DNA of 64,000 bases from an uncultured Actinomycetes bacterium (GTDB taxonomy: Bacteria; Actinomycetota; Coriobacteriia; Coriobacteriales; Atopobiaceae), in contig OMWE01000004.1 in the NCBI GenBank assembly GCA_900314685.1, positions 1 to 64,000 on the forward strand, given 5' to 3'. Every line of letters starts with the position of its first letter. Position 1 is the first letter of the stretch. Of the stretch, positions 17,190 to 25,197 are shown piece by piece. The notes below the pieces were generated by a model. The model was given only the letters and a program-made list of their open reading frames with translations. It was not told where the DNA came from and ran no database searches. The position numbers were made by a program, and so were the translations under genes.

Positions 17190-19106
17190 CTAGCCCTCCT
17201 TCCCGGAGAGAGCCCGGACGAGCGCGTCCGCCAGCGCGTCGAGCGAGAGCGGGTCGGCGAGGCCTGGGAAGCCGAGGCTGCCCAGGCGGCGGGCATAGCG
17301 CAGGGCGTGGGGCAGGCCGAGGCCCGACTCATGGAGCAGCGCCTCGTGCTCGGATGCAAAGACCTCGGCAGGCGCGCCGACCATCAGGACCTCGGACTGG
17401 TTGAGCACGACGACGCGGTCGCAACCCGCGGCCTGATCCATCGAGTGCGTGACCGTGAGGATGGTGACGCCATGAGCGTGCAGGTCGCGCAACAGCTCGC
17501 GGATCTGCCTGCGCCCGCGCGGGTCGAGGCCCGCCATCGGCTCGTCGAGCACGAGGACGTCCGGGTGCATCGCGAGCACGCCGGCGATTGCGCACAGGCG
17601 CTGCTGGCCCCCGGAGAGCTCAAAGGGGGAGGCGTCCTCCTTGCCCGCGAGGCCCACGAGCCGCAGCGCATGCGCCACGCGCCGGTCGACCTCGTCGGCG
17701 GGCAGCCGTAGGTTGGTGGGGCCAAAGGCGACGTCCTGCCGCACCGTCTCGGCGAAGAGCTGCCGCTCGGGATGCTGCATCACGTAGCCGACGTGTCCGT
17801 GGAGGCGACGCCGGTCACGGCGGGCGGACGTGCCGATGCCGCTCACGGTGACAGTGCCCGCGTCGGGCGCCTCGAGCGCGCAGACCAGGCGCACGAGCGT
17901 GGACTTGCCCGAGCCGGTCTGGCCGATGATGGCGCAGGAAGACCCGCGCGGCACCTCGAAGCTCACGTGGTCAAGCGCGGGCCGTGCGTCGGTGCGCGCA
18001 TCCCCATCGTGGTAGGAGTACACGACATCGTGTAGGGCGATCGCGGCACTCCCGTCGGGGGAAGGCATGCCGTCGGACTCAGTGCTCACACCCGAAAAGG
18101 CGAAGACGGCTTGCACCCTCGAAACTCGGCCTGCGGCCTCAGACAGTCTCGGGTCCCGCAAGTCGCCTTCGCCTTTTCTGCTCGCAAAATCGTCCGCCAT
18201 CACGCCTCCCCCCGACGGGAGCGCTGCGATCTCAGGTCCTGTCCGTGCGTCTTCCCTCGCGAGGGAGATGAGCTCGTCTGCCAGCGCGTCCTCGTCGCAG
18301 GTCCAGGTGACGGGAACGCCCGCCCGCCGGAGCCTGCTTGCCAGCTGGGCCGTGAAGGGCTCGTCGAGGCCCAGGCGCTCCAGCTCCTCTCCGTGGGTGA
18401 AGACCTCGGCCGGCGTGCCCTGGAGCGCGACGCGGCCGTGGTCCATCACGATCGCGCGGTCTGCGGGAAGCGCCTCTTCCATGAAGTGGGTGATGTGCAC
18501 GATGGTGGTGCCTGCCGCATGCAGGCGGTCCATCACGTGCAGGATCGAGCGCCGGCCGCGCACGTCGAGCAGCGCGCCCGGCTCGTCGAAGACGATCGCG
18601 GCGGGCTCCATCGCGAGGGCGCCGGCGATGGCGACGCGCTGCTTCTGTCCGCCGGAGAGCCTGGTGGGGTCCGCCTGGGCATAGTCGTCGAGGGCGACGC
18701 GGTGCAGCTCGCGTGCCACACGTGCGGCGATCTCCTCGGTGGGGACGGAGAGGTTCTCGGGCCCAAAGGCGACGTCGTCGGCGACGACGGAGGTCACGAT
18801 CTGGTCGTCGGGGTTTTGGAAGACGAGCCCGAGCTCGCGGCGGGCGGTGCGGTAGGCGTCGAAGTCGGGCTGACCGTCCGTGCACACCCGCTGCCCCGCA
18901 AGCGTCACGTCGCCGGCGTCCGGGGCGAGCAGGCCGCAGAGCACGCCCGCCAGCGTGGACTTGCCCGAGCCGTTGGCGCCCAGGACCACGAGACGCTCGC
19001 CGCGGCGTATGCGCAGCGTCACGTCGTCAAGGGCTCGCACGCCGCCCTCATAGACGAGGGTGACGTGCGAGAGGTCGAGCAGGATGTCGTCGGGTCCGGT
19101 GGGCAT
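17190..19106 (-). CDS. Fused ECF transporter ATPase (EcfA-EcfA')
   Basis: 638 residues with two complete ABC ATPase domains in one chain. Domain one has Walker A GANGSGKST (residues 43-51), signature LSGGQKQRV (150-158) and Walker B AIVFDEP (170-176). Domain two has Walker A GQTGSGKST, signature LSGGQQRLC and LVLDEP. They correspond to the two ATPase subunits that normally form a heterodimer, which hydrolyses ATP to drive EcfT and tumbling of the S component. The linker (residues about 285-345) is unusual: residues about 310-338 are encoded by a hairpin repeat element (18094-18178) found elsewhere in the window only in intergenic positions. The operon order is S component, ATPase, EcfT. Confidence 0.93.
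   Translation of the reverse strand: MPTGPDDILLDLSHVTLVYEGGVRALDDVTLRIRRGERLVVLGANGSGKSTLAGVLCGLLAPDAGDVTLAGQRVCTDGQPDFDAYRTARRELGLVFQNPDDQIVTSVVADDVAFGPENLSVPTEEIAARVARELHRVALDDYAQADPTRLSGGQKQRVAIAGALAMEPAAIVFDEPGALLDVRGRRSILHVMDRLHAAGTTIVHITHFMEEALPADRAIVMDHGRVALQGTPAEVFTHGEELERLGLDEPFTAQLASRLRRAGVPVTWTCDEDALADELISLAREDARTGPEIAALPSGGGVMADDFASRKGEGDLRDPRLSEAAGRVSRVQAVFAFSGVSTESDGMPSPDGSAAIALHDVVYSYHDGDARTDARPALDHVSFEVPRGSSCAIIGQTGSGKSTLVRLVCALEAPDAGTVTVSGIGTSARRDRRRLHGHVGYVMQHPERQLFAETVRQDVAFGPTNLRLPADEVDRRVAHALRLVGLAGKEDASPFELSGGQQRLCAIAGVLAMHPDVLVLDEPMAGLDPRGRRQIRELLRDLHAHGVTILTVTHSMDQAAGCDRVVVLNQSEVLMVGAPAEVFASEHEALLHESGLGLPHALRYARRLGSLGFPGLADPLSLDALADALVRALSGKEG
18094..18178. repeat. Hairpin element E3, in frame within the EcfA-EcfA' linker
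   Basis: GAAAAGGCGAAGACGGCTTGC (21 nt; given as GAAAAGGCGAAG and ACGGCTTGC) at 18094-18114 pairs with 18158-18178 with two mismatches. The apex carries AACTCGGCC (18123-18131), a 3-nt loop region and GGCCTCAGACAGT (to 18148). The same apex occurs at 42315-42341 and, on the other strand, at 60253-60278. Flanking CTTGC and GCAAG are also shared, at the same distances, with the 60170 element. Read leftward it encodes RKGEGDLRDPRLSEAAGRV and the next dozen residues without a stop. Confidence 0.8.
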
Positions 19107-19127
19107 CGTGTGTCTTCGTTGGCGAGA

Positions 19128-19712
19128 CTAGTTGCCGAGCGCCCTGGTCACAGGCTTGTAGATGAGCGCGGTCACGACGCAGTTGATGCCGATCTTGATG
19201 AGGTTGAAGGGCAGCAGTGCCGGGACGATGAGCGCGGCGACCTGGTCGGCGGGCATGCCGGTGTAGAAGGGCGTGATGATGAGGTTGCCCACGATGCAGG
19301 CGGCGAGGCACACCACGGCGCCCACGACCATGCCGACGATCGCGCCCTTGAGGGTCGTGTTGCGGCGATAGATGAGCGACGCGGGCATGACCAGCGTGAA
19401 CGTCGCCAGGATCGCCATGATCACGCCGTAGACGCCCGAGGACGTGGCGAAGTGTACGAGGTAGGGCAGGATGGAGACGACCGCACCGGTGGCGGGACCA
19501 AAGACAAAGCCGGCGATCAGCGCGACGATGCCCGAGGGGTCGTACTTGAGCCAGGGGACGCCCGGCAGGATCGGGAACTCCAGGATGAGCGTCGAGATCG
19601 CCGCGGCTGCGCAAAAGAGCGCCGTGACGGCGATGCGCTTGGTGGACCAGCCGTTCGCCGCGGTGGTCGTGGAATGGGTGTCGTGCCTGTTGGTGCTGGA
19701 GATTTGTGCCAT
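19128..19712 (-). CDS. ribU: Riboflavin ECF transporter S component (RibU-like)
   Basis: 194 residues. A short polar N terminus is followed by about six membrane helices; TKRIAVTALFCAAAAISTL and the helix ending FPILPGVPWLKYDPSGIVALI (here cut to PWLKYDPSGIVALIAGF) are characteristic of RibU, where the KxDPSD/G segment is conserved. The S component binds riboflavin outside and hands it across with the EcfT/ATPase module. The FMN riboswitch directly upstream supports riboflavin as substrate more strongly than the protein alone. GAGGAG lies about 9 nt before the ATG, just downstream of the riboswitch. Confidence 0.92.
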   Translation of the reverse strand: MAQISSTNRHDTHSTTTAANGWSTKRIAVTALFCAAAAISTLILEFPILPGVPWLKYDPSGIVALIAGFVFGPATGAVVSILPYLVHFATSSGVYGVIMAILATFTLVMPASLIYRRNTTLKGAIVGMVVGAVVCLAACIVGNLIITPFYTGMPADQVAALIVPALLPFNLIKIGINCVVTALIYKPVTRALGN

Positions 19713-19725
19713 GGTGGCTCCTCGT

Positions 19726-19852
19726 TTCTCCCATCCGGACTATACCGTTGGTCCCGGACTCGCACCGGGTCAACCGCTCCCGCGGGTCGCGGACTTCGGG
19801 CGTCGCCACGACGCACCGTCACCGCCAGTGGGGAATCTCACCCCGCCCTGAA
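19726..19852 (-). promoter_or_regulatory. FMN riboswitch (RFN element) controlling the riboflavin transporter operon
   Basis: Read leftward, the sequence contains the conserved RFN segments in order: TCAGGGCGGGGTGAGATTCC, CCCACTGGCGGTGA, CCCGCGA with GAGCGG, GACCCGGTGCGAGTCCGGGA and TATAGTCCGGATGGGAGAA. These form the multi-helix junction that binds FMN. The last helix ends 13 nt before the ATG, close to the GAGGAG ribosome site, so control of translation start is likely. High FMN would shut off uptake of riboflavin. Confidence 0.96.
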
Positions 19853-20025
19853 ACTGACACATGCACTATAGCCGTTATCGCAGCGCGCCTCAAGGGAGCC
19901 GGTTAAATCCCACTGATGCGCTATGAGAAGACATACTTCACACATTTTACGCGGTGCCGTTTCAGAGCATGTCCGCCGCGTCGCGTATGATGTGACAAGA
20001 CGGACATGGGGTATCGGAGGCCGCG

Positions 20026-20760
20026 ATGACAGAGCTGGTGGGAAAGATCGTGTACCTGGCGGTGGCGGTTGCCGTGGCGCTGGTGGTGCAGCGCATCCTG
20101 GTGCGCATCGCGCGCAAGGCGTTCGCGGCGTCCGACCTGCCGTCCGCCTCGATCTTTATCAACGTGCTGCGCGCCCTGATCTGGTCCCTTGCGCTGATCT
20201 CCGTGCTGCAGCCCGTGTTTGGCGTGCAGCCGACGGCCTTTGTGACCGCCCTGGGCGTCGTCTCCGTCGCGATCTCCCTCGGCCTGCAGGACACGATCTC
20301 CAACCTGATTGGCGGTTTCTCGCTGTTGCTGTTCCGCGTGATCCAACCGGGCGACCATGTGACGGTCGGCAGCGTGACGGGTACGGTCCGCGACGTCACG
20401 TGGCGCTCGACCGCGGTCGTCGACCTGGCCGGCAACCTGCAGATCATCCCCAACTCGGTCCTCAACAGCACCTCGCTGACCAAGGTCACGGACAAGAACT
20501 TCAATTGCGCCAAGCTCCCGCTGCTGGTGCGCGCCGATGCCGACCTCTCTGACGTCGAGGCCGACATCCGCGCCGCCGCGGCGTCCGCACTGGTCGGCCG
20601 CACCGACCCGGCAAACGACCTGGTCCTGCACTACAGCGGCACCCAACTCGGCGGTGCCCCCCTTACCTGCTATATCTATCTCGTGCCCGATGCGAGCACG
20701 TTTGACGCGGTGGACGATATGATGCGTGCCCTGTCGGGCGCGGAGTGGCTGGCCGCATAG
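20026..20760 (+). CDS. Small mechanosensitive channel (MscS family)
   Basis: 244 residues, shorter than E. coli MscS (286). Two to three membrane segments lie at about residues 5-25, 45-65 and 70-100. The pore-lining and following region (GVVSVAISLGLQDTISNLIGG, core SLGLQDTISNLIGGF) is the MscS signature. The cytoplasmic beta domain (VQPGDHVTVG-like: IQPGDHVTVGSVTGTV) follows. It opens under membrane tension to protect against osmotic downshock. GGAGG precedes the ATG. A TATGAT -10 candidate is at 19986-19991. Confidence 0.92.
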   Translation: MTELVGKIVYLAVAVAVALVVQRILVRIARKAFAASDLPSASIFINVLRALIWSLALISVLQPVFGVQPTAFVTALGVVSVAISLGLQDTISNLIGGFSLLLFRVIQPGDHVTVGSVTGTVRDVTWRSTAVVDLAGNLQIIPNSVLNSTSLTKVTDKNFNCAKLPLLVRADADLSDVEADIRAAAASALVGRTDPANDLVLHYSGTQLGGAPLTCYIYLVPDASTFDAVDDMMRALSGAEWLAA

Positions 20761-20810
20761 GTGCGGCCGAGCGACCGGGCGCAATGAGACGGACGGAGGA
20801 AGACCCGCCT

Positions 20811-21443
20811 ATGGCACAGAAGATCACCCATGTGTACCTGATCCGGCACGGTCAGGCGTATTGGAACGTGGTGCACAAGATGCAGGGCCAAGTCAACATC
20901 CCGTTGACCGATACCGGGCGCGCCCAGGCGCGCGCCCAGCGCGACCGTTTGGCCGGCGTCCCCTTTGACCTGTGTTTCACGAGCCCGCTCGGCCGCGCGC
21001 GCGAGACGGCGGCCATCGTTTTGGTGGACCGCCGCACGCCCGTGGTCGTGGAGCCTCGCCTGATCGAGCAGGCATACGGTATCTGCGAAGGTGCGTCTCA
21101 CGAAGAGTTTTTCCGCAGGGAATCGCCTGTCTACGGCTACCTCAACGACCCGGCACACTACACGCCTGCGATCGGGGGAGAGACATTCGACGAGCTCAAC
21201 GACCGTGTGGCTGCCTTCATCGACGAAACCCTGCTACCGGCGACGGCCGACGCGCACGACATCCTCGTCGCCGCGCACGGCGCCGTGCTCTGCTCGCTTG
21301 TGAACACGCTGGTCGGCGGGGTGCCGGTCGCCGATTTCTGGCAACGCAAGCTGCCCCATGCGGGTGTCGGGTCCTTTGCCGTAGTGAACGGGGTGCCCGA
21401 CATGGCCACGCTCGACCTCGACCGCACGGCAATCGAGGTCTGA
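20811..21443 (+). CDS. Histidine phosphatase family protein (phosphoglycerate-mutase-like)
   Basis: 210 residues. LIRHGQAYWN near the N terminus is the RHG motif with the phospho-accepting His; TDTGRAQA, SPLGRARETA and AAHGAVLCSL complete the family pattern. GGAGGAAG precedes the ATG at 20811. The enzyme probably dephosphorylates a small metabolite; the substrate is not readable from sequence. It lies 50 nt after the channel gene and 60 nt before the nucleosidase gene, all in one direction, so a small operon is likely. Confidence 0.9.
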   Translation: MAQKITHVYLIRHGQAYWNVVHKMQGQVNIPLTDTGRAQARAQRDRLAGVPFDLCFTSPLGRARETAAIVLVDRRTPVVVEPRLIEQAYGICEGASHEEFFRRESPVYGYLNDPAHYTPAIGGETFDELNDRVAAFIDETLLPATADAHDILVAAHGAVLCSLVNTLVGGVPVADFWQRKLPHAGVGSFAVVNGVPDMATLDLDRTAIEV

Positions 21444-21503
21444 CGCGGGGTGGTGCCGGGGCTGGGATTTAGACGCACGGGTACGCCGCAGGAGGAGGTC
21501 GAT

Positions 21504-22223
21504 ATGAAAATCGGGATCATCGGTGCCATGGACGTCGAAGTCGCCCCGATTCTCGAGAAGATGCGGGATGCGCGGACGGACGTGCGGGCCCGGATGGGGT
21601 TCACGGAGGGCACGCTCGGCGGCGCATCCATCGTCGTGGCCCGAGCGGGCGTCGGCAAGGTCAACGCCGGCATCTGCGGCTATGTGCTGACCTGCGAGTA
21701 CGGGTGCGACACGGTCGTCTTCACCGGTGTCGCGGGGTCGGTCGCACCCGAGGTCCGCGTGGGCGACGTCGTGATCTCCACCGACTGCGTCTACGACGAT
21801 GTCGATGCGACCAATCTGGGTTATGCGCCGGGCGAGGTGCCGCAGCTGGGCACGGCGCATTTCGATGCGGACCCGGCTTTGCGTAGCGCGGCGGTCGACG
21901 CGGCACGCAAAGCGGCAGCCGAGGTCTCGCCCGGCACACACGTCCACGAGGGTACGGTCGCCTCGGGCGACAGCTTCGTCTGCACGGTCGAGGACGCAAG
22001 CCGCTCCCATGAGGTGTACGGAGCCCTCTGCCACGAGATGGAGGGTGCGGCGGTCGCGCAAGCCTGCTGGCTCACGCAGGTACCCTTCGTTGTGATCCGG
22101 GCCATCTCCGACTCCGCGTACGGTTTCGACCTCGATGAGTACAACGCAGGCGAGCTGGCTGCGGCGGAGCTGGCGGGTGCCGTCACTGTGCGGCTGGTCG
22201 CTTCCCTCGTCCACAGCGGCTGA
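21504..22223 (+). CDS. mtnN: 5'-methylthioadenosine/S-adenosylhomocysteine nucleosidase
   Basis: 239 residues. MKIIGAMDVEV-type opening (MKIGIIGAMDVEVAPI), VVARAGVGKVNAG, and the active-site parts CHEMEGAAVAQ and ISDSAYG with catalytic Asp match the MTAN/Pfs family. It splits the glycosidic bond of MTA and SAH, recycling the methyl cycle and producing the autoinducer-2 precursor. The start was set at 21504 with GGAGGAGG upstream. Its 3' end overlaps the convergent nhaA gene by 41 bases. Confidence 0.94.
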   Translation: MKIGIIGAMDVEVAPILEKMRDARTDVRARMGFTEGTLGGASIVVARAGVGKVNAGICGYVLTCEYGCDTVVFTGVAGSVAPEVRVGDVVISTDCVYDDVDATNLGYAPGEVPQLGTAHFDADPALRSAAVDAARKAAAEVSPGTHVHEGTVASGDSFVCTVEDASRSHEVYGALCHEMEGAAVAQACWLTQVPFVVIRAISDSAYGFDLDEYNAGELAAAELAGAVTVRLVASLVHSG

Positions 22224-23619
22224 CGGCGTCGGCGATGTGCGCGTAGAGTAGGCCGACTGCACTGGATACGACCGCCGCGGCCAGGATTGCGCACTTCGCG
22301 GCGTTGGTCTCGGCGGGGCTGAAGGCGAGGCCTGCGATCAGGATGGACATGGTGAAGCCGATGCCGCCCATGATGCTCACGGCGACGATCTGACGCCAGT
22401 TCACGTGCTCGGGCAGCGAGAAGAGGCCCGTCTTGACCAGGATGAAGGTGATGCCGATGATGCCGATCGGCTTGCCGAGGACGGCGCCCGCAAAGACGCC
22501 CTGTGCGATGGGGTCGGCGAGTATCGCCATCGGGTCGGCGCCCACGACGCGTACCTGCGCGTTCACAAAGGCAAAGAGCGGCAGGATGATGAAGTTCACC
22601 GGCGCGGAGAGGTTGCGCTCGGCGCGCTGCAGGGGCGGGCGCACATGGTGCATCACGCGCTCCACAGCCCAGGCGGCGGCGGTGAAGTCGTGCTGGCCGA
22701 GGACGTGCGACTCGTCGTCGTACTCGTCGTCGAGCTTGACGCCCTCGGTGTGGAGCCAGCCGCGCAGGTCGTCCAGGCGGACGTCGGAACGCACGGGCAG
22801 GAAGAAGGCCAGGATCACGCCGGCGAGCGTCGCGTGGATGCCCGAGTTGTACATGCAGAACCACAGGATGATGCCGACGACCGTATAGGGTTTGAGCGAG
22901 TAGACGCGCGCGCGGCTGAGGAGCCACAGGCCAAAGACGGCGGCGAGCGAGGCGGCGACCCACATCACGTCGATCGTCTGCCCGTAGAAGAGCGCCAGGA
23001 CGACGATCGCGAGGATATCGTCGGCGATCGCCAGGGTCTGGAAGAAGATCTTGGTCTCAGGCGCGATGCGGTCGCCGAGCAGGGACATCACGCCGATGGC
23101 AAAGGCGATGTCGGTGGCGATGGGGGTGGCCCAGCCGTGTGTGGCACCGCCGGCGTTGATCGCGAGGTAGATCAGGGCGGGTGCCGCGACGCCGCCGACC
23201 GCGGCGAGCATGGGGAGGGCTGCCTGTTTGGGGTGACGTAGCTGACCGACGGTCATCTCGTATTTGAGCTCCACACCCACGAGCATAAAGAAGAGCGTCA
23301 TCAGGCCGTCGTTGATGAACTGCTCGAGCGTGATGGAAAAGGCGAAGGGGCCGAGCCCGAGCGAGAAGGGGGCCTCAAACACCTCGTGCACGGCCTCGTA
23401 TGCGGGGGAGTTGGCGACAAACACCGCGGCGATCGCGGCGAAGACCATCACGGCGGCGGCGACCGACGAGTCGGAGGTGAACCTCTCGAGCTCGCTGCGC
23501 TGCTCGAGTCGGTGGACGACGGCGGGCTCGTCGATCATGCTCGTGAGGGCGTCGATGGGCGTCTCGTTTTGGAGCTCGCTTGTATCCACGTTCGTCTTGT
23601 CCACGTTCGTCTTGTCCAT
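22183..23619 (-). CDS. nhaA: Na+/H+ antiporter NhaA
   Basis: 478 residues. PIATDIAFAIGVMSLLG and AIADDILAIVVLALFY carry the paired Asp residues that bind Na+ and H+ in NhaA; GVELKYEM and GGIGFTMSILIAGLAF are further signatures. About 12 membrane helices. A hydrophilic loop with DDEYDDES after the eighth or so helix is longer than in E. coli. The N terminus contains a 15-nt tandem duplication giving DKTNV twice. GGAGGGG precedes the ATG at 23619. It shares an upstream region with the divergent degV gene. Confidence 0.95.
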   Translation of the reverse strand: MDKTNVDKTNVDTSELQNETPIDALTSMIDEPAVVHRLEQRSELERFTSDSSVAAAVMVFAAIAAVFVANSPAYEAVHEVFEAPFSLGLGPFAFSITLEQFINDGLMTLFFMLVGVELKYEMTVGQLRHPKQAALPMLAAVGGVAAPALIYLAINAGGATHGWATPIATDIAFAIGVMSLLGDRIAPETKIFFQTLAIADDILAIVVLALFYGQTIDVMWVAASLAAVFGLWLLSRARVYSLKPYTVVGIILWFCMYNSGIHATLAGVILAFFLPVRSDVRLDDLRGWLHTEGVKLDDEYDDESHVLGQHDFTAAAWAVERVMHHVRPPLQRAERNLSAPVNFIILPLFAFVNAQVRVVGADPMAILADPIAQGVFAGAVLGKPIGIIGITFILVKTGLFSLPEHVNWRQIVAVSIMGGIGFTMSILIAGLAFSPAETNAAKCAILAAAVVSSAVGLLYAHIADAVSRCGRGKRPAAQ

Positions 23620-23787
23620 TACCGTCCCCTCCGGCGGTGGCCGTGTCGATCGTCTCGCCTTAGCACGATTATCCCGTATAGGAGTTTGCGCACACAAGAT
23701 ATTCAGTATCGCGCAACGGTATTGTGCAAGGGTTATAGTTAGAGGCGACAAGAGGCACGGGCGCGCTGGCGCACGGGAGGGGATCGC

Positions 23788-24660
23788 ATGAACGAGCAGC
23801 GTATCGCTGTCATCACCGATTCGGGCACGGACGTGCCTGCCGACTTTTGCCGCGAGCACGATGTGCGCGTCGTACCGCTGCGCATCAATTTCAGCGACGG
23901 CACGAGCTATCGCAGCGGCGTCAACATCACCCCGCCCGAGCTGCTCGACCGTATGCAGGCGGAGATACCCAAGACGTCCCTGCCGTCTCCCGACGAGATC
24001 CGCCGCGCCTTTGAGCAGGCGCGCAGCGACGGTTACGAAAAAGCGGTCATGGTGACCCTGTCGTCCGGCCTGTCCGCCACCAATCAGACGGCGATGATGG
24101 TCGCCTCACAGGTCGAGGACTTCCCGATCATCGTCGGCGACTCGCTCTCGATCGGTATCGCCGCCGGCATGATCGTGATGGAGACCGTCCGCCTGATCGA
24201 GGAGGGTGTGCCTTTCGAGGAGCTGGAGGCGCGCATCGAGGGTCTCGCACACGCGGGGCGTGTCTTCTTTGCCGTCAAGGACATGGGCTATCTGCACCGG
24301 GGCGGCCGCATCAACGACACGATCTACCGTCTGGGCAAGGTGCTCAACATCAAGCCCGTGCTGATGTGCGACCCCGAGGACGGTCACTACATCCTCTCCA
24401 AGAAAGCCCGCGGTTGGGAGCGCGCCCTCGACACCGAGGTCAAGCTCGTGGTCGACCAGGCAAAGGGCTACAAGAAGGTCTGCCTGGCTGTGTGCTGCTA
24501 CGAGACGAGCGACCTTTTCGACAAGCTCGATGCGCGGCTGCGCGAGGCGGTCGCGCCGTATGCCGAGGTCGTCGACGTGATCCACGCCAACCTCTCGCCC
24601 GACCTGCTCGTGCACACCGGCCCCGACCTGGTGGGGTTGGGCGTCCTCGGTCTGGAGTAA
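23788..24660 (+). CDS. DegV-family (fatty-acid-binding, FakB-like) protein, copy 1
   Basis: 290 residues. IAVITDSGTDVPADF, TSLPSPDEI and TLSSGLSATNQ are DegV motifs; the Thr/Ser residues hold the carboxylate of a bound fatty acid. In Firmicutes FakB proteins present the fatty acid to the kinase FakA. No fakA is in the window. KDMGYLHRGGRINDT in the second half is also conserved. GGGAGGGG lies upstream of the ATG. Its stop codon is part of a tandem repeat running to the convergent gene. Confidence 0.92.
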   Translation: MNEQRIAVITDSGTDVPADFCREHDVRVVPLRINFSDGTSYRSGVNITPPELLDRMQAEIPKTSLPSPDEIRRAFEQARSDGYEKAVMVTLSSGLSATNQTAMMVASQVEDFPIIVGDSLSIGIAAGMIVMETVRLIEEGVPFEELEARIEGLAHAGRVFFAVKDMGYLHRGGRINDTIYRLGKVLNIKPVLMCDPEDGHYILSKKARGWERALDTEVKLVVDQAKGYKKVCLAVCCYETSDLFDKLDARLREAVAPYAEVVDVIHANLSPDLLVHTGPDLVGLGVLGLE

Positions 24661-24740
24661 GACGGGCTACTTGGCTTGAGTAAGACGGGCTATTCGGTCT
24701 GGAACAAGACGGATACCCGGGCTCAGGAATGACCCGCTAC
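24648..24740. repeat. Tandem repeat of 23-25 nt spanning two convergent stop codons
   Basis: GAGTAAGACGGGCTA occurs at 24655-24669 and 24678-24692; a third, mutated unit (GAACAAGACGGATA) begins at 24702 and a fourth (GAATGACCCGCTA) at 24727. The first unit contains the TAA of degV, and the last CTA (24737-24739) is the complement of the stop of the leftward gene. The whole gap between the two genes is thus made of repeat units. Confidence 0.7.
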
Positions 24741-25048
24741 TCCACGGTGCCGTAGACGTAGGCCCAGCCGTGCGCGGTGATGATGGAGTTGAGCTGGTCG
24801 CAGAGCCGTGCGCGCTTGTAGCGGCCCGCGGGTAGCAGTTCGACTACCTCGATGAGGTCCTCCGGCAGGTCGTCTACCTCGGCACGCACGACGACGTCCA
24901 TCCGCGAGACCGCCTGCGAGGGTCCGACCGCATAGAGCTCGTCCACCAGCTTTTGCAGCTCGCCGTACTCGGGGGCGGGGCGGCTCCCGGCGGGGGAGGC
25001 CTCGTGCCTGCGCTTGTCTGTGTAATCAGTATCTTTCATGTGCTCCAT
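24737..25048 (-). CDS. Small conserved-looking protein of unknown function
   Basis: 103 residues; not recognised. The first 25 residues are polar and Lys/Arg/Glu-rich. The rest looks like a compact alpha/beta domain: YGELQKLVDELYAVG, VSRMDVVVRAEVDDLPEDLIEVV, then PAGRYKRARLCDQLNSIITAHGWAYVYG. It has normal codon use for the region. The start is uncertain between the ATG at 25048 and one nine bases later; neither has a good ribosome site. Confidence 0.6.
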   Translation of the reverse strand: MEHMKDTDYTDKRRHEASPAGSRPAPEYGELQKLVDELYAVGPSQAVSRMDVVVRAEVDDLPEDLIEVVELLPAGRYKRARLCDQLNSIITAHGWAYVYGTVE

Positions 25049-25197
25049 AGTAGCGGATATGGTGTCGGCGCGGGCGATATACTCATATCAACCGACCCGT
25101 ACGATTGTCGGCATGCCACCCAAGATGTTGGGCGGGCGTTTTTGAGACGGGCCCTCTCGGGGCCCCGTACAAGAGACTCACGTTTGGAGGCTCACAC

